A stretch of 15,102 nt of DNA from Eubacterium sp. CAG:786 (lineage in GTDB: Bacteria; Bacillota; Clostridia; Oscillospirales; Ruminococcaceae), in NCBI GenBank assembly GCA_000432175.1, contig HF989515.1, positions 1 through 15,102 of the forward strand, written 5' to 3'. The notes under the pieces were generated by a model. That model worked only from the letters and a program-made list of their open reading frames with translations, had not been told where the DNA came from and searched no databases. Positions 6,923 through 13,132 of the stretch are shown here, one piece after another (the stretch's first letter is position 1; every line of letters starts with the position of its first letter). Made by a program: the position numbers and the translations under genes.

Positions 6923-6951
6923 TTGAATTTTGTATTAAGATGTGTTATAAT
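6923..6951 (+). promoter_or_regulatory. Promoter of the chemoreceptor gene
   Basis: -35 TTGAAT (6923-6928), a 17-nt spacer and a perfect TATAAT -10 (6946-6951) with extended TG (6943-6944). The start site would be near 6958, giving a leader of about 64 nt that is mostly the duplicated ribosome-site repeat. The rest of 6795-6922, between this promoter and the divergent one, is AT-rich and I see nothing else in it. Confidence 0.75.
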
Positions 6952-6980
6952 ACAAACAATGAGGCTTTATGTCTTAATTC

Positions 6981-7020
6981 TCTGTATCTGGAGGAAATAC
7001 TCTGTATCTGGAGGAAATAC
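6981..7020 (+). repeat. Exact 20-bp tandem duplication containing the ribosome-binding site
   Basis: The 20-bp unit TCTGTATCTGGAGGAAATAC occurs twice with no mismatch and no gap (6981-7000 and 7001-7020). Each copy holds GGAGG (6990-6994 and 7010-7014). Only the second copy is correctly spaced (7 nt) from the ATG at 7022. The duplication lies entirely outside the coding region. Confidence 0.95.
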
Positions 7021-7021
7021 T

Positions 7022-9058
7022 ATGAAGATAGCGAAGAAAATGAGTATCACTGCAGCAGCCTGCACCATTATTTCGTCAACTGTTGTAGGTATCATGTCAG
7101 TAATTTATTCCAGCGCATATATGGGCAACGATCTTGCCAGCATAATGCACGAGGAATGCGACAACACAGCGGCAGACATAAATGCATATCTCAGCCGTGT
7201 GGAACAGTCCGTTGACACCGTTTCTGATATCACGATGAATGAATTGACGGATTTCAGTTCATTTCAGACCAGCAGTGAATATGTCACCACGCTCACCGGA
7301 GAGCTGGAGCAGTCGCTTTACAGCGCGGCTTCCAACACAGACGGCGCAATATGCGCATACATACGCTACAATCCTGATTTCACCGAGCCTACCTCTGGTC
7401 TTTTCATGACCAGAAACAGCACCGCCGAGGAATTTCAGAGCGTTACGCCGACGGATTTCAGCGTTTACGACAAGACTGATATTTCACATGTCGGCTGGTA
7501 TTACACCCCTGTCAACAACGGCACGCCCACATGGATGGCGCCTTATTACAATGACAATGTCGGAATTTACATGATATCCTATGTCGTTCCGCTGTTCCGC
7601 GACGGCGTGAATGTCGGCATAGTTGGCATGGATATAGATTTCACCATGGTGCAGAATATCGCGAATTCCTGCGAGCGCTTTGAAACCTATAAGCCGCTTA
7701 TCATTGACGGAAATAACAACATCATGTATTCAGCTGACAATGAGTACAACACACCTCTGGCTGATGTCAGCGGCGTTCTTGCAGACGCGATAACCAATAA
7801 TAACGCTTCCCTCATCAATACAAATGTGAACGGTGTGAGCAGCCGTGCGGTATTCAGCAGCCTCGACAATGGCATGAAGCTTATTACTACCGCCGATGGA
7901 TCTGAGCTCTACAGACAGACCAACATGCTGTTTGTCATGATAATTGGCGCCGTTGTGATAGTCGCAGTGGCAACTACTATCATTGCGTTCATAGTGGTGA
8001 ATAAGTTCACGCGTCCCATTGGTTCGCTTACTGACGTGGCAAAGCGCATTTCCAACGGTGAATTCGACGTAAAGGTCGAGTGCAGTTCCAAGGACGACAT
8101 CGGGGAACTCGCGGACAACTTCAACAAGACGGCTAATCAGCTCAGTCATTACGCTGGTTACATCGATGAGCTTTCCGGAGTGCTGAACGACATCGCAGGC
8201 GGCAACCTCAATATCAGTTTGAAACTTGAGTACACCGGCAAATTCGCAAAGCTCAAGGCAGCGCTTGATAACATCACGGCATCCTTCAACAGCACGCTTT
8301 CTGAGATAAACCTCGCAGCGGATCAGGTTGCAGTGGGTGCGGATCAGGTATCCAGCGGTGCGCAGTCGCTGGCTTCCGGCTCCACTGAGCAGGCAGGTTC
8401 CATTGAGAAACTTGTTGCGACTATCAGCGAGATTTCCGAGCAGGTCAAGAGCAATGCGGCAGAAGCTGCACTCGCAAGCGACAAGATGAACCACATCGGC
8501 AATGAGGCTGAGCTTTCCAACCAGCGCATGAACAGCATGCTTGGCGCAATGCAGGATATCAGCAGCAACACCGAGGAGATAAGCGCGATAATCAAGACTA
8601 TCGAGGATATTGCGTTCCAGACGAATATACTCGCGCTCAATGCTGCGATAGAGGCTGCGCGTGCAGGCGAGGCAGGTAAGGGCTTCGCGGTAGTTGCAGA
8701 CGAGGTAAGGAACCTTGCCTCCAAGTCTGCGGAAGCTTCGCAGAACACGTCGGCGCTCATCAGCAAGACGATAGACGCTGTCAACAACGGTTCCGACATA
8801 GCAAACCAGACTGCAGAAAGCCTGCGCACAGTTGTAACTAACATCAGCGAGATAGTTACATCGGTGAATGATATTTCGAAGAATTCTCACAACCAGGCAG
8901 AGGCTGTCAACCAGGTCAACTCCGGCGTTGAACAGCTTTCTTCCGTAACGCAGAACAACTCTGCCGCTTCGGAGCAGAGCGCCGCTGCCGCTGAGGAACT
9001 TGCGGGTCAGGCAAACACCATGAAGCAGCTTACAGGCAGGTTCACACTCAGGAATTAA
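7022..9058 (+). CDS. Methyl-accepting chemotaxis protein with dCache sensor domain
   Basis: A 678-residue membrane receptor. A short basic N-terminus leads into a first membrane helix (about 9-31). An extracellular dCache-type sensor region of about 270 residues follows; its GWYYTP, WMAPYYN and ISYVVPLFRDG..VGIVGMDID segments are typical of the domain. The second membrane helix lies at about 301-325, then a HAMP domain (KFTRPIGSLTDVAKRISNGEF onward) and a second HAMP-like segment. The cytoplasmic signalling coiled coil includes the highly conserved hairpin tip (IEDIAFQTNILALNAAIEAARAGEAGKGFAVVADEVRNLA, about 527-567). It would pass ligand binding to CheA/CheW and flagellar switching. The ligand cannot be assigned. 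The C-terminus (FTLRN) lacks a CheR-tethering pentapeptide. The ATG at 7022 is chosen because GGAGG sits 7 nt upstream and the frame then begins with a proper membrane helix. Confidence 0.95.
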   Translation: MKIAKKMSITAAACTIISSTVVGIMSVIYSSAYMGNDLASIMHEECDNTAADINAYLSRVEQSVDTVSDITMNELTDFSSFQTSSEYVTTLTGELEQSLYSAASNTDGAICAYIRYNPDFTEPTSGLFMTRNSTAEEFQSVTPTDFSVYDKTDISHVGWYYTPVNNGTPTWMAPYYNDNVGIYMISYVVPLFRDGVNVGIVGMDIDFTMVQNIANSCERFETYKPLIIDGNNNIMYSADNEYNTPLADVSGVLADAITNNNASLINTNVNGVSSRAVFSSLDNGMKLITTADGSELYRQTNMLFVMIIGAVVIVAVATTIIAFIVVNKFTRPIGSLTDVAKRISNGEFDVKVECSSKDDIGELADNFNKTANQLSHYAGYIDELSGVLNDIAGGNLNISLKLEYTGKFAKLKAALDNITASFNSTLSEINLAADQVAVGADQVSSGAQSLASGSTEQAGSIEKLVATISEISEQVKSNAAEAALASDKMNHIGNEAELSNQRMNSMLGAMQDISSNTEEISAIIKTIEDIAFQTNILALNAAIEAARAGEAGKGFAVVADEVRNLASKSAEASQNTSALISKTIDAVNNGSDIANQTAESLRTVVTNISEIVTSVNDISKNSHNQAEAVNQVNSGVEQLSSVTQNNSAASEQSAAAAEELAGQANTMKQLTGRFTLRN

Positions 9059-9059
9059 A

Positions 9060-9343
9060 GGCAACACCGCACAATTAACGGCTAACGCCTTTGCCGCACG
9101 CTTGCTTGCATCTTTCTAGTTTGGCGCAAAGAATCACATGATTGCTCAAAGGATATGTTCTGTGTTGCGCCAAACTTGCATCTTGCACAATTCGTCCTAG
9201 CAAGGCGTGTCTCCCCCGGTGGGGGAGGTGGCACGTAGTGCCGGAAGGGTTGACCGACAGACCAGCCTTGCGTCGTCCTCATTGTACAATTTGACGAAAA
9301 ATCTGACGGCGCAATCGCACGACAATAATTATGCGTTATTGCC
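9060..9343. mobile_element. Second MITE-like element with imperfect terminal inverted repeats
   Basis: A 284-bp element accounts for most of the gene-free stretch 9059-9408. Its ends are GGCAACACCGCACAATTA (9060-9077) and, inverted, TAATTATGCGTTATTGCC (9326-9343), matching at 15 of 18 positions. TAAA flanks both ends (9056-9059 and 9344-9347), a likely 4-bp target duplication that contains the chemoreceptor TAA stop. Inside are three perfect hairpins: a 12-bp stem (9118-9129 with 9165-9176), CTCCCCC/GGGGGAG (9211-9217 with 9221-9227) and GGCAC/GTGCC (9230-9234 with 9238-9242). A wider GCAAGGC/GCCTTGC pair (9200-9206 with 9265-9271) encloses the last two. No coding frame is credible. The inner structure suggests one element nested in another. 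Confidence 0.65.
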
Positions 9344-9360
9344 TAAAAACCAACAGACAG

Positions 9361-9395
9361 AAATACCCGGTTCACATTGAACCGGGTATTTTTTT
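9361..9395 (+). terminator. Strong rho-independent terminator, probably shared by convergent genes
   Basis: A perfect 13-bp stem (9361-9373 with 9379-9391), a 5-nt ACATT loop, and a run of seven T on the plus strand (9389-9395). On the plus strand it would end chemoreceptor transcripts after they pass through the MITE-like element. It also stands 14 nt past the stop of the minus-strand glycosyltransferase, although the T-run is weaker in that direction. Confidence 0.9.
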
Positions 9396-9408
9396 GCAAA
9401 TTATGAAT

Positions 9409-10413
9409 TCAGATCTTCTGTTCTATCGTTCCGTTGTAAATGCTCAGCAGCTTTTCTCCGACCTTTTTGATGTCCATGCCGGCAACCGCAGCCCTGCCGT
9501 TTTCCTGCAGGGAGGGGAGTTCCCCGGAGGTAACGGCGCGTATCAGCCGTTCGAAATCTTCAAGGTCCTTTGCCTTGTAGCAGTCGCGGCGGTCAGTCAG
9601 CCAGTCGAACACCGGGATATCGCGGATTATCACGTTCGCTTCAGCCGCGAGGGCTTCCAGCAGAACGATGCCTTCGGTTTCCTCGTGGGTGGGGAATATG
9701 TAGGCGTCGCAGCCGACATATGCCTGTTTCAGTTCGTCGGGCTGTACATATCCGGCAAATGTCAGATTCGGCAGCTTCGTGCGGACTGCCTTGCGAATCT
9801 TGTGCGGAACACTGTACAGCGGGGTCTTTCCGAACCATACGAATTTGTAGTCGGGCATGTCCTTTGCCATCTGCACAAAGTCCAGAATGCCCTTGCGCTC
9901 AAAGTAAAGTCCCACTGCGATGATGACCTTGTCGCTGTCTGAAAAGCCCATCCTGCTGCGGAACGCTTCGCGGTCGCCGGGGGCGGGTTCGTATTTTGCG
10001 AGGTCTATTCCGTTGGAAACGGGGTATATCGGATTAGTGATGCCATATCCGCTGATGAGCCGTTTTGAATACTCGGTGGGGGTGACTATAACGTCGCCGC
10101 TGCGGTAACAGCTGCACAGCCACTTCTTGACAAGCCCGGACAGGGCGTTAGAGAATATGAACGAGTTTCTGAAATCCTCTTCGGTGGAATGCGCATGGTA
10201 AACCACGCGTTTTCCGGATTTTTTTGCCTTGCGCGCGAGGTGATGGGAGCGCAGCCCCAGCGTGTTTATATGAACAATGTCGTAATCGTCCTTTGGGTCG
10301 AGGGTGAAATCCACCCCGTTAAGCTGGAGCGCACGCTGCTGGTGCATTATCGCTCTGCCAAGGCCTGATATCTTGACGAGGTTGAACGCCTCGGAATATA
10401 GCAGCACTTTCAT
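9409..10413 (-). CDS. GT4-family glycosyltransferase, probable diacylglycerol glycolipid synthase
   Basis: A 334-residue GT-B fold retaining glycosyltransferase. The N-terminal acceptor domain starts MKVLLYSEAFNLVKISGLGRA, with the KxSGxGRA pattern, and continues through HINTLGLRSHHLARKAKKSG and HAHSTEEDFRNSF. The donor domain starts near 163 (VIIAVGLYFERKG) and contains the EX7E motif, Glu245 and Glu253, in HEETEGIVLLEA. From memory, the N-terminal pattern resembles the streptococcal and lactobacillal enzymes (CpoA/LafB type) that add the second sugar to monoglycosyl-diacylglycerol; this assignment is tentative. There is no signal peptide; such enzymes are membrane-peripheral and the basic KAKKSGKR segment fits that. 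It has its own promoter. A weak AAAGGAA site precedes the ATG by about 11 nt. Confidence 0.88.
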   Translation of the reverse strand: MKVLLYSEAFNLVKISGLGRAIMHQQRALQLNGVDFTLDPKDDYDIVHINTLGLRSHHLARKAKKSGKRVVYHAHSTEEDFRNSFIFSNALSGLVKKWLCSCYRSGDVIVTPTEYSKRLISGYGITNPIYPVSNGIDLAKYEPAPGDREAFRSRMGFSDSDKVIIAVGLYFERKGILDFVQMAKDMPDYKFVWFGKTPLYSVPHKIRKAVRTKLPNLTFAGYVQPDELKQAYVGCDAYIFPTHEETEGIVLLEALAAEANVIIRDIPVFDWLTDRRDCYKAKDLEDFERLIRAVTSGELPSLQENGRAAVAGMDIKKVGEKLLSIYNGTIEQKI

Positions 10414-10460
10414 TTATTGTGAATTCCTTTCAATATCATCTGATTGTAGCTTATCTTATT

Positions 10461-10489
10461 ATTATATCACTTTCCCGATGAATAGTCAA
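10461..10489 (-). promoter_or_regulatory. Promoter of the GT4 glycosyltransferase
   Basis: Read on the minus strand: TTGACT -35 (10484-10489), exactly 17 nt, then a perfect TATAAT -10 (10461-10466). Transcription would start near 10454, about 40 nt before the ATG. Confidence 0.8.
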
Positions 10490-10518
10490 GTGCTGGAAAT
10501 TCCAAAATTCTATCTGTA

Positions 10519-10760
10519 CCATAAAGGGCTTCCTTTATGGAAGCCCGCAGTTTGTCGAAAAAATCGGTTTTGCCCGCGAAGCGGGCTTTTGAAATCAGTT
10601 TTTTGCCACGGGTTTCCCGGGGCAAAAAACACTTCTATCCCAGCAAGTGTGCGAATTATCAGCGCAGCTGATAATGAGTGCGCGCGGCTGGGATGTTCGG
10701 CGAAAAAGCCCCTTTAGGGGATTTTTCGACGGTCTCAGGGCTTCCTTTATGGAAGCCCGC
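10519..10760. repeat. Intergenic hairpin island with mirrored ends
   Basis: This covers most of the gene-free stretch 10414-10765. A 23-bp hairpin unit (8-bp stem GGGCTTCC/GGAAGCCC) occurs twice, at 10526-10548 and 10738-10760. Between them are: GCCCGC-GAA-GCGGGC followed by TTTT (10572-10590); a 33-nt hairpin with 14 of 15 pairs and loop TTT (10598-10630); a branched structure with outer 8-bp arms (10637-10644, 10687-10694) and an inner perfect 9-bp stem (10655-10663, 10667-10675); and a 12-position stem with one mismatch (10701-10728). GTCGAAAAA near 10554 and its complement at 10722-10730 make the whole island roughly mirror-symmetric. No coding frame is credible. Confidence 0.75.
10701..10728 (-). 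terminator. Probable terminator of the GT2 glycosyltransferase
   Basis: On the minus strand, CCCCTAAAGGGG is followed by CTTTTT, giving a GC stem and a U-tract. The flanking A and T tracts also pair, so it can act in both directions. It is the best terminator-like hairpin after the GT2 stop (10766). Confidence 0.65.
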
Positions 10761-10765
10761 TGAAT

Positions 10766-11728
10766 CTATCTGTGCTGGTTCTTGTCCCAGGTCCGGTCGC
10801 TGATGATATAGCGCGGACGGTGTTTTACCTCCATGTATATCTTGCCGATATATTCGCCGATGACGCCGATGGATATAAGCTGAACGCCGCTCAGGAAGCA
10901 GATTATGCATGTCGTGGAAGCCCAGCCCCCGACGGTGTTCCCCAGAATTGCCTCAACGACAGCCCAGATTATGCCGATAAAGCTGATGATGGCGACTATC
11001 ACGCCAAGCCCGATTATCATTTTGATGGGCTTTATGGAGAGGCTCGTTATGCCGTCGAAAGCAAGCGCCAGCATTTTGCTCAGCGGGTAATGCGACTTTC
11101 CGGCGGCGCGCTCGCTGCGTTCATAGTAGACGCTGGTGCTCTTGAAGCCTACAAGCGGTACCATTCCGCGCAGGAATATGTTGACTTCCTTGAATTTCGC
11201 GAGTTCCTGCAGGGCGCGGCTGCTTATCAGGCGGTAATCCGCGTGGTTGAACACGACCTCGGCGCCCATTGAATTAAGCAGCTTGTAGAAGCTCTCAGCC
11301 GTAAACCGCTTGAAGAACGTGTCGGTGTCCCTTTTGGAACGCACGCCGTAAACTATCTCGCAGCCCTCGTGGTAAGCTGCAACCATTCCGTCCATGGCGT
11401 TGATGTCGTCCTGCCCGTCGCAGTCTATGCTTATTGTGATGTCGCACATGTCCTTGGCTTCCATCAGACCGGCAAGGACGGCGTTCTGGTGCCCGCGGTT
11501 GCGGCTCTGCGCAATGCCGATGTAGTGTTCGTCCTCTTCGGCAAGGCGCGTTATGATATCCCAGGTGTTGTCCTTGCTGCCGTCGTTGACGAACATCACG
11601 CGGCTGTCCTCGGTTATCTGCCCCGCAGCTGCCAGCGACTTTATCTTTTCAAGGAACATCGGCGCGGTTATCGGGAGAACTTCCTGCTCGTTGTAGCAGG
11701 GGATTACTATAATAAGACGTGGTGTCAT
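10766..11728 (-). CDS. GT2-family glycosyltransferase with two membrane helices (GtrB/DPM1-like)
   Basis: A 320-residue membrane enzyme of the polyprenyl-phosphate sugar synthase type. The catalytic GT-A domain begins IIVIPCYNEQEVLP (6-19). It carries VNDGSKDNT (47-55) for nucleotide-sugar binding, SRNRGHQNAVLAG (75-87) and the metal-binding DxD (Asp102, Asp104) in SIDCDGQDD. The ERAAGKSHYPLSKMLALAFDGI segment (206-226) is characteristic of GtrB-like enzymes. Two membrane helices follow at about 235-257 and 269-292, then a short basic cytoplasmic tail. The expected reaction is transfer of a sugar from a nucleotide donor to undecaprenyl phosphate for later modification of wall or surface polymers. 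No flippase or GtrC-like partner is in view. AGAGG lies 6 nt before the ATG. Confidence 0.92.
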   Translation of the reverse strand: MTPRLIIVIPCYNEQEVLPITAPMFLEKIKSLAAAGQITEDSRVMFVNDGSKDNTWDIITRLAEEDEHYIGIAQSRNRGHQNAVLAGLMEAKDMCDITISIDCDGQDDINAMDGMVAAYHEGCEIVYGVRSKRDTDTFFKRFTAESFYKLLNSMGAEVVFNHADYRLISSRALQELAKFKEVNIFLRGMVPLVGFKSTSVYYERSERAAGKSHYPLSKMLALAFDGITSLSIKPIKMIIGLGVIVAIISFIGIIWAVVEAILGNTVGGWASTTCIICFLSGVQLISIGVIGEYIGKIYMEVKHRPRYIISDRTWDKNQHR

Positions 11729-11769
11729 GTCTGCCTCTTTTCATATTCTTTGTTTTCAGGGTCATATAT

Positions 11770-11798
11770 AGTATACCATCGTTGGCTGGATATGTCAA
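11770..11798 (-). promoter_or_regulatory. Promoter of the GT2 glycosyltransferase
   Basis: Read on the minus strand: a perfect TTGACA -35 (11793-11798), exactly 17 nt, then TATACT -10 (11770-11775). The -35 directly abuts the stop codon of the upstream DUF305 gene (11799-11801), so GT2 has its own promoter despite the tight spacing. Confidence 0.82.
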
Positions 11799-12371
11799 CT
11801 ACATGAACCTGCACCTGCGCGAAAGCAGCTGTTCCATCTGGCGTATACCGCGGGTCTGGGTGGAAATGATATTCTCAAGTATCGGGCGAAGCTGCGGGCA
11901 CACCGGGAATTCCAGCGCATTCTGGGACATCAGCACCGCGCCCCGGTGGTGGGGTATCATCTCCCGCATGAAATCCGTGTTTATGCGGCAGCCGGACGGT
12001 GCGCTGCGCATCTGCGCGAACATTATCCGCGTGATGTCGCGGTAGCGTCGCTGATAGCTCCTGAGGTCAGTCGCGCAGCTGCGAAGCGCGGAGCATTCCC
12101 GCAGAATGCACTGCATGTCCTCTATGCCCTGGGTCTGGGTGGTGATTATGTTTTCAGCGATATTGCGCAGTGGTTCACACCGGGAATACTGCAGCAGGTT
12201 TTCTGACATCTTCACTGCGGCTTCGTGGTGCGGTATCATCTGCACGATGAAGTTATGCGAGATACTGCAGCAAAGCGGCGCGGAGGTCATTTCGCGTATC
12301 ATTTCGTCAAGTATCACGCGGTATCGGTCAAGGTAGGTCTGGGCAGCATTCTGTCCGGGGTCGTTGTGCAT
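11799..12371 (-). CDS. DUF305 protein with two tandem domains, cysteine-rich
   Basis: A 190-residue protein made of two copies of a DUF305 (ferritin-like four-helix) unit. Copy one has MIPHHEAAVKMSENLL (His48-His49) and copy two MIPHHRGAVLMSQNAL (His141-His142). The copies align with an exact 93-residue offset and no gap from Tyr13/Tyr106 to the NII(T/S)TQT(Q/R)GI segments (74-83 and 167-176). Ten cysteines are spread over both copies. There is no signal peptide, so it should be cytoplasmic, unlike many DUF305 proteins that are exported. The paired histidines suggest metal binding, but no function is established for the family. AAGGAG lies 9 nt before the ATG. A TATAAT box (12399-12404, minus) has only a weak -35, so the gene may be transcribed mainly from the DUF2726 promoter 59 nt upstream. 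Confidence 0.88.
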   Translation of the reverse strand: MHNDPGQNAAQTYLDRYRVILDEMIREMTSAPLCCSISHNFIVQMIPHHEAAVKMSENLLQYSRCEPLRNIAENIITTQTQGIEDMQCILRECSALRSCATDLRSYQRRYRDITRIMFAQMRSAPSGCRINTDFMREMIPHHRGAVLMSQNALEFPVCPQLRPILENIISTQTRGIRQMEQLLSRRCRFM

Positions 12372-12430
12372 ATCGGCACGCTCCTTTCTGCATGCTAAAT
12401 TATATGCGCGGGGGCTGGTACAGTTTCCGG

Positions 12431-12892
12431 TCAGAGTTTTTTCAGCGCGGTGGTGATTATCCCTTCGACATCGTCTTTCAGGGAGCGTATGCGTACAAGT
12501 TTGTTTCCGAATATTGCGTTTTTCAGGGCGTCGTTTTTCTTTGCGCGTTCCGTTTCGTGGCTGCGGTCGTCAAGTTCGATTATAAGTACTATGTTCATAT
12601 CGTAGTCGCAGAGCAGAAAGTCCACATGCTTTGAGCGTATCTTGTTGAACCACTTCTGCCAGTCGCGGGTCCCTTTTTTTATCGAGACTATATCCGCGAC
12701 CCGAACCTTGGGGCATATCTGCAGCTCCAGCTTGTCGGCTATGGGTCTTAGTATGCGGTAGAATGAGCGTTCGCGCTCGGTGAGTATCGTTTCGTTCATC
12801 TCATACGGCAGCTTTTCGTGCAGGCGTATGAGTATCCATATCAGCACCGCGACTGCTAAAACGGCTAATCCAAGCCACAGAATATAATCCAA
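12431..12892 (-). CDS. Membrane-anchored DUF2726 protein (nuclease-fold-like domain)
   Basis: 153 residues from a TTG start at 12892, chosen because GGAGG (12900-12904) sits 7 nt upstream. An upstream TTG at 12934 would add 14 residues without a good ribosome site. The N-terminus is a single membrane helix (about 3-24) followed by basic residues. The cytoplasmic domain (about 36-153) matches DUF2726: LTERERSFYRIL, then KVRVADIV (62-69), KHVDFLLCD (88-96), IIELDDRSH (104-112) and a final KLVRIRS strand. The Asp91 and Glu106-x-Asp108 arrangement is like the PD-(D/E)xK or Vsr-type endonuclease core, which is the fold usually suggested for DUF2726, so a nucleic-acid role is possible but unproven. 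It is probably co-transcribed with the DUF305 gene. Confidence 0.85.
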   Translation of the reverse strand: MDYILWLGLAVLAVAVLIWILIRLHEKLPYEMNETILTERERSFYRILRPIADKLELQICPKVRVADIVSIKKGTRDWQKWFNKIRSKHVDFLLCDYDMNIVLIIELDDRSHETERAKKNDALKNAIFGNKLVRIRSLKDDVEGIITTALKKL

Positions 12893-12944
12893 ATCAGTTC
12901 CTCCAGTTTTTATATTGCAACAGATCAGGGGCAAGTTGAGTAAC

Positions 12945-13064
12945 TTTTGTTTTATTCAGCGTTTCTCTAGAGGCACGCTGAATAACGCGAAGCGAAACAA
13001 AATCAGACCCGTGAGTATACTCGTCTGAGCGGGTCGATTTTGTTTTATTCAGCGTTTCTCTAGA
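12945..13064 (-). repeat. Repeat-built structured 5' leader of the DUF2726 operon
   Basis: A perfect 27-bp direct repeat occurs at 12945-12971 and 13038-13064 (offset 93 bp). Between the copies lie their inverted partners: ACGCTGAATAA (12974-12984) complements TTATTCAGCGT in either repeat copy. AAACAAAATC-A-GACCCG (12995-13011) pairs with 13030-13045 as a 16-bp stem with one bulge, capped by the self-complementary GAGTATACTC (13013-13022). The upstream and downstream copies therefore compete for the same partner. It lies between the promoter and the gene, so it would be transcribed. Confidence 0.7.
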
Positions 13065-13092
13065 TTATAACACAGCGTTCTTGATTTGTCAA
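13064..13092 (-). promoter_or_regulatory. Promoter of the DUF2726-DUF305 operon
   Basis: Read on the minus strand: a perfect TTGACA -35 (13087-13092), exactly 17 nt, then a perfect TATAAT -10 (13064-13069). Transcription would start near 13057, giving an unusually long leader of about 165 nt before the TTG start at 12892. Confidence 0.85.
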
Positions 13093-13103
13093 GATGTGAA
13101 CAG

Positions 13104-13132
13104 AAACTCCCCCTCCGACCGAGGGGGAGTTT
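13104..13132 (-). terminator. Terminator hairpin directly after folC
   Basis: A perfect 12-bp stem (13104-13115 with 13121-13132) with loop CGACC starts at the base next to the folC stop. On the minus strand the stem ends in TTT followed by CTGTT, a modest U-tract. It separates the folC transcript from the DUF2726 promoter 12 nt further on. Confidence 0.75.

Noticed and set aside
6923..7021. Upstream extension of the chemoreceptor by 33 residues
   Set aside because: The extension would start at the promoter -35 box and run through the duplicated ribosome site, so the ATG at 7022 is the start.
7730..9067. 445-residue minus-strand frame opposite the chemoreceptor
   Set aside because: It mirrors the repetitive coiled-coil codons of the chemotaxis protein and has no family features.
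9331..9942. Plus-strand frames of about 200 and 117 residues opposite the GT4 gene
   Set aside because: They overlap the well-supported minus-strand GT4 gene, and one begins inside the MITE-like element. No protein features.
10519..10760. CRISPR array in the hairpin island
   Set aside because: Only two copies of one palindromic unit are present, 212 bp apart, without regular spacers and with no cas genes.
11799..12371. Copper-resistance cluster suggested by DUF305
   Set aside because: No copper ATPase, copper chaperone or CsoR-type regulator lies in the window, so only the domain name would support it.
12431..12892. Defence-island membership of the DUF2726 gene
   Set aside because: The domain is nuclease-like, but no helicase, methylase, toxin or other defence partner is nearby; the neighbours are a DUF305 gene and folC.
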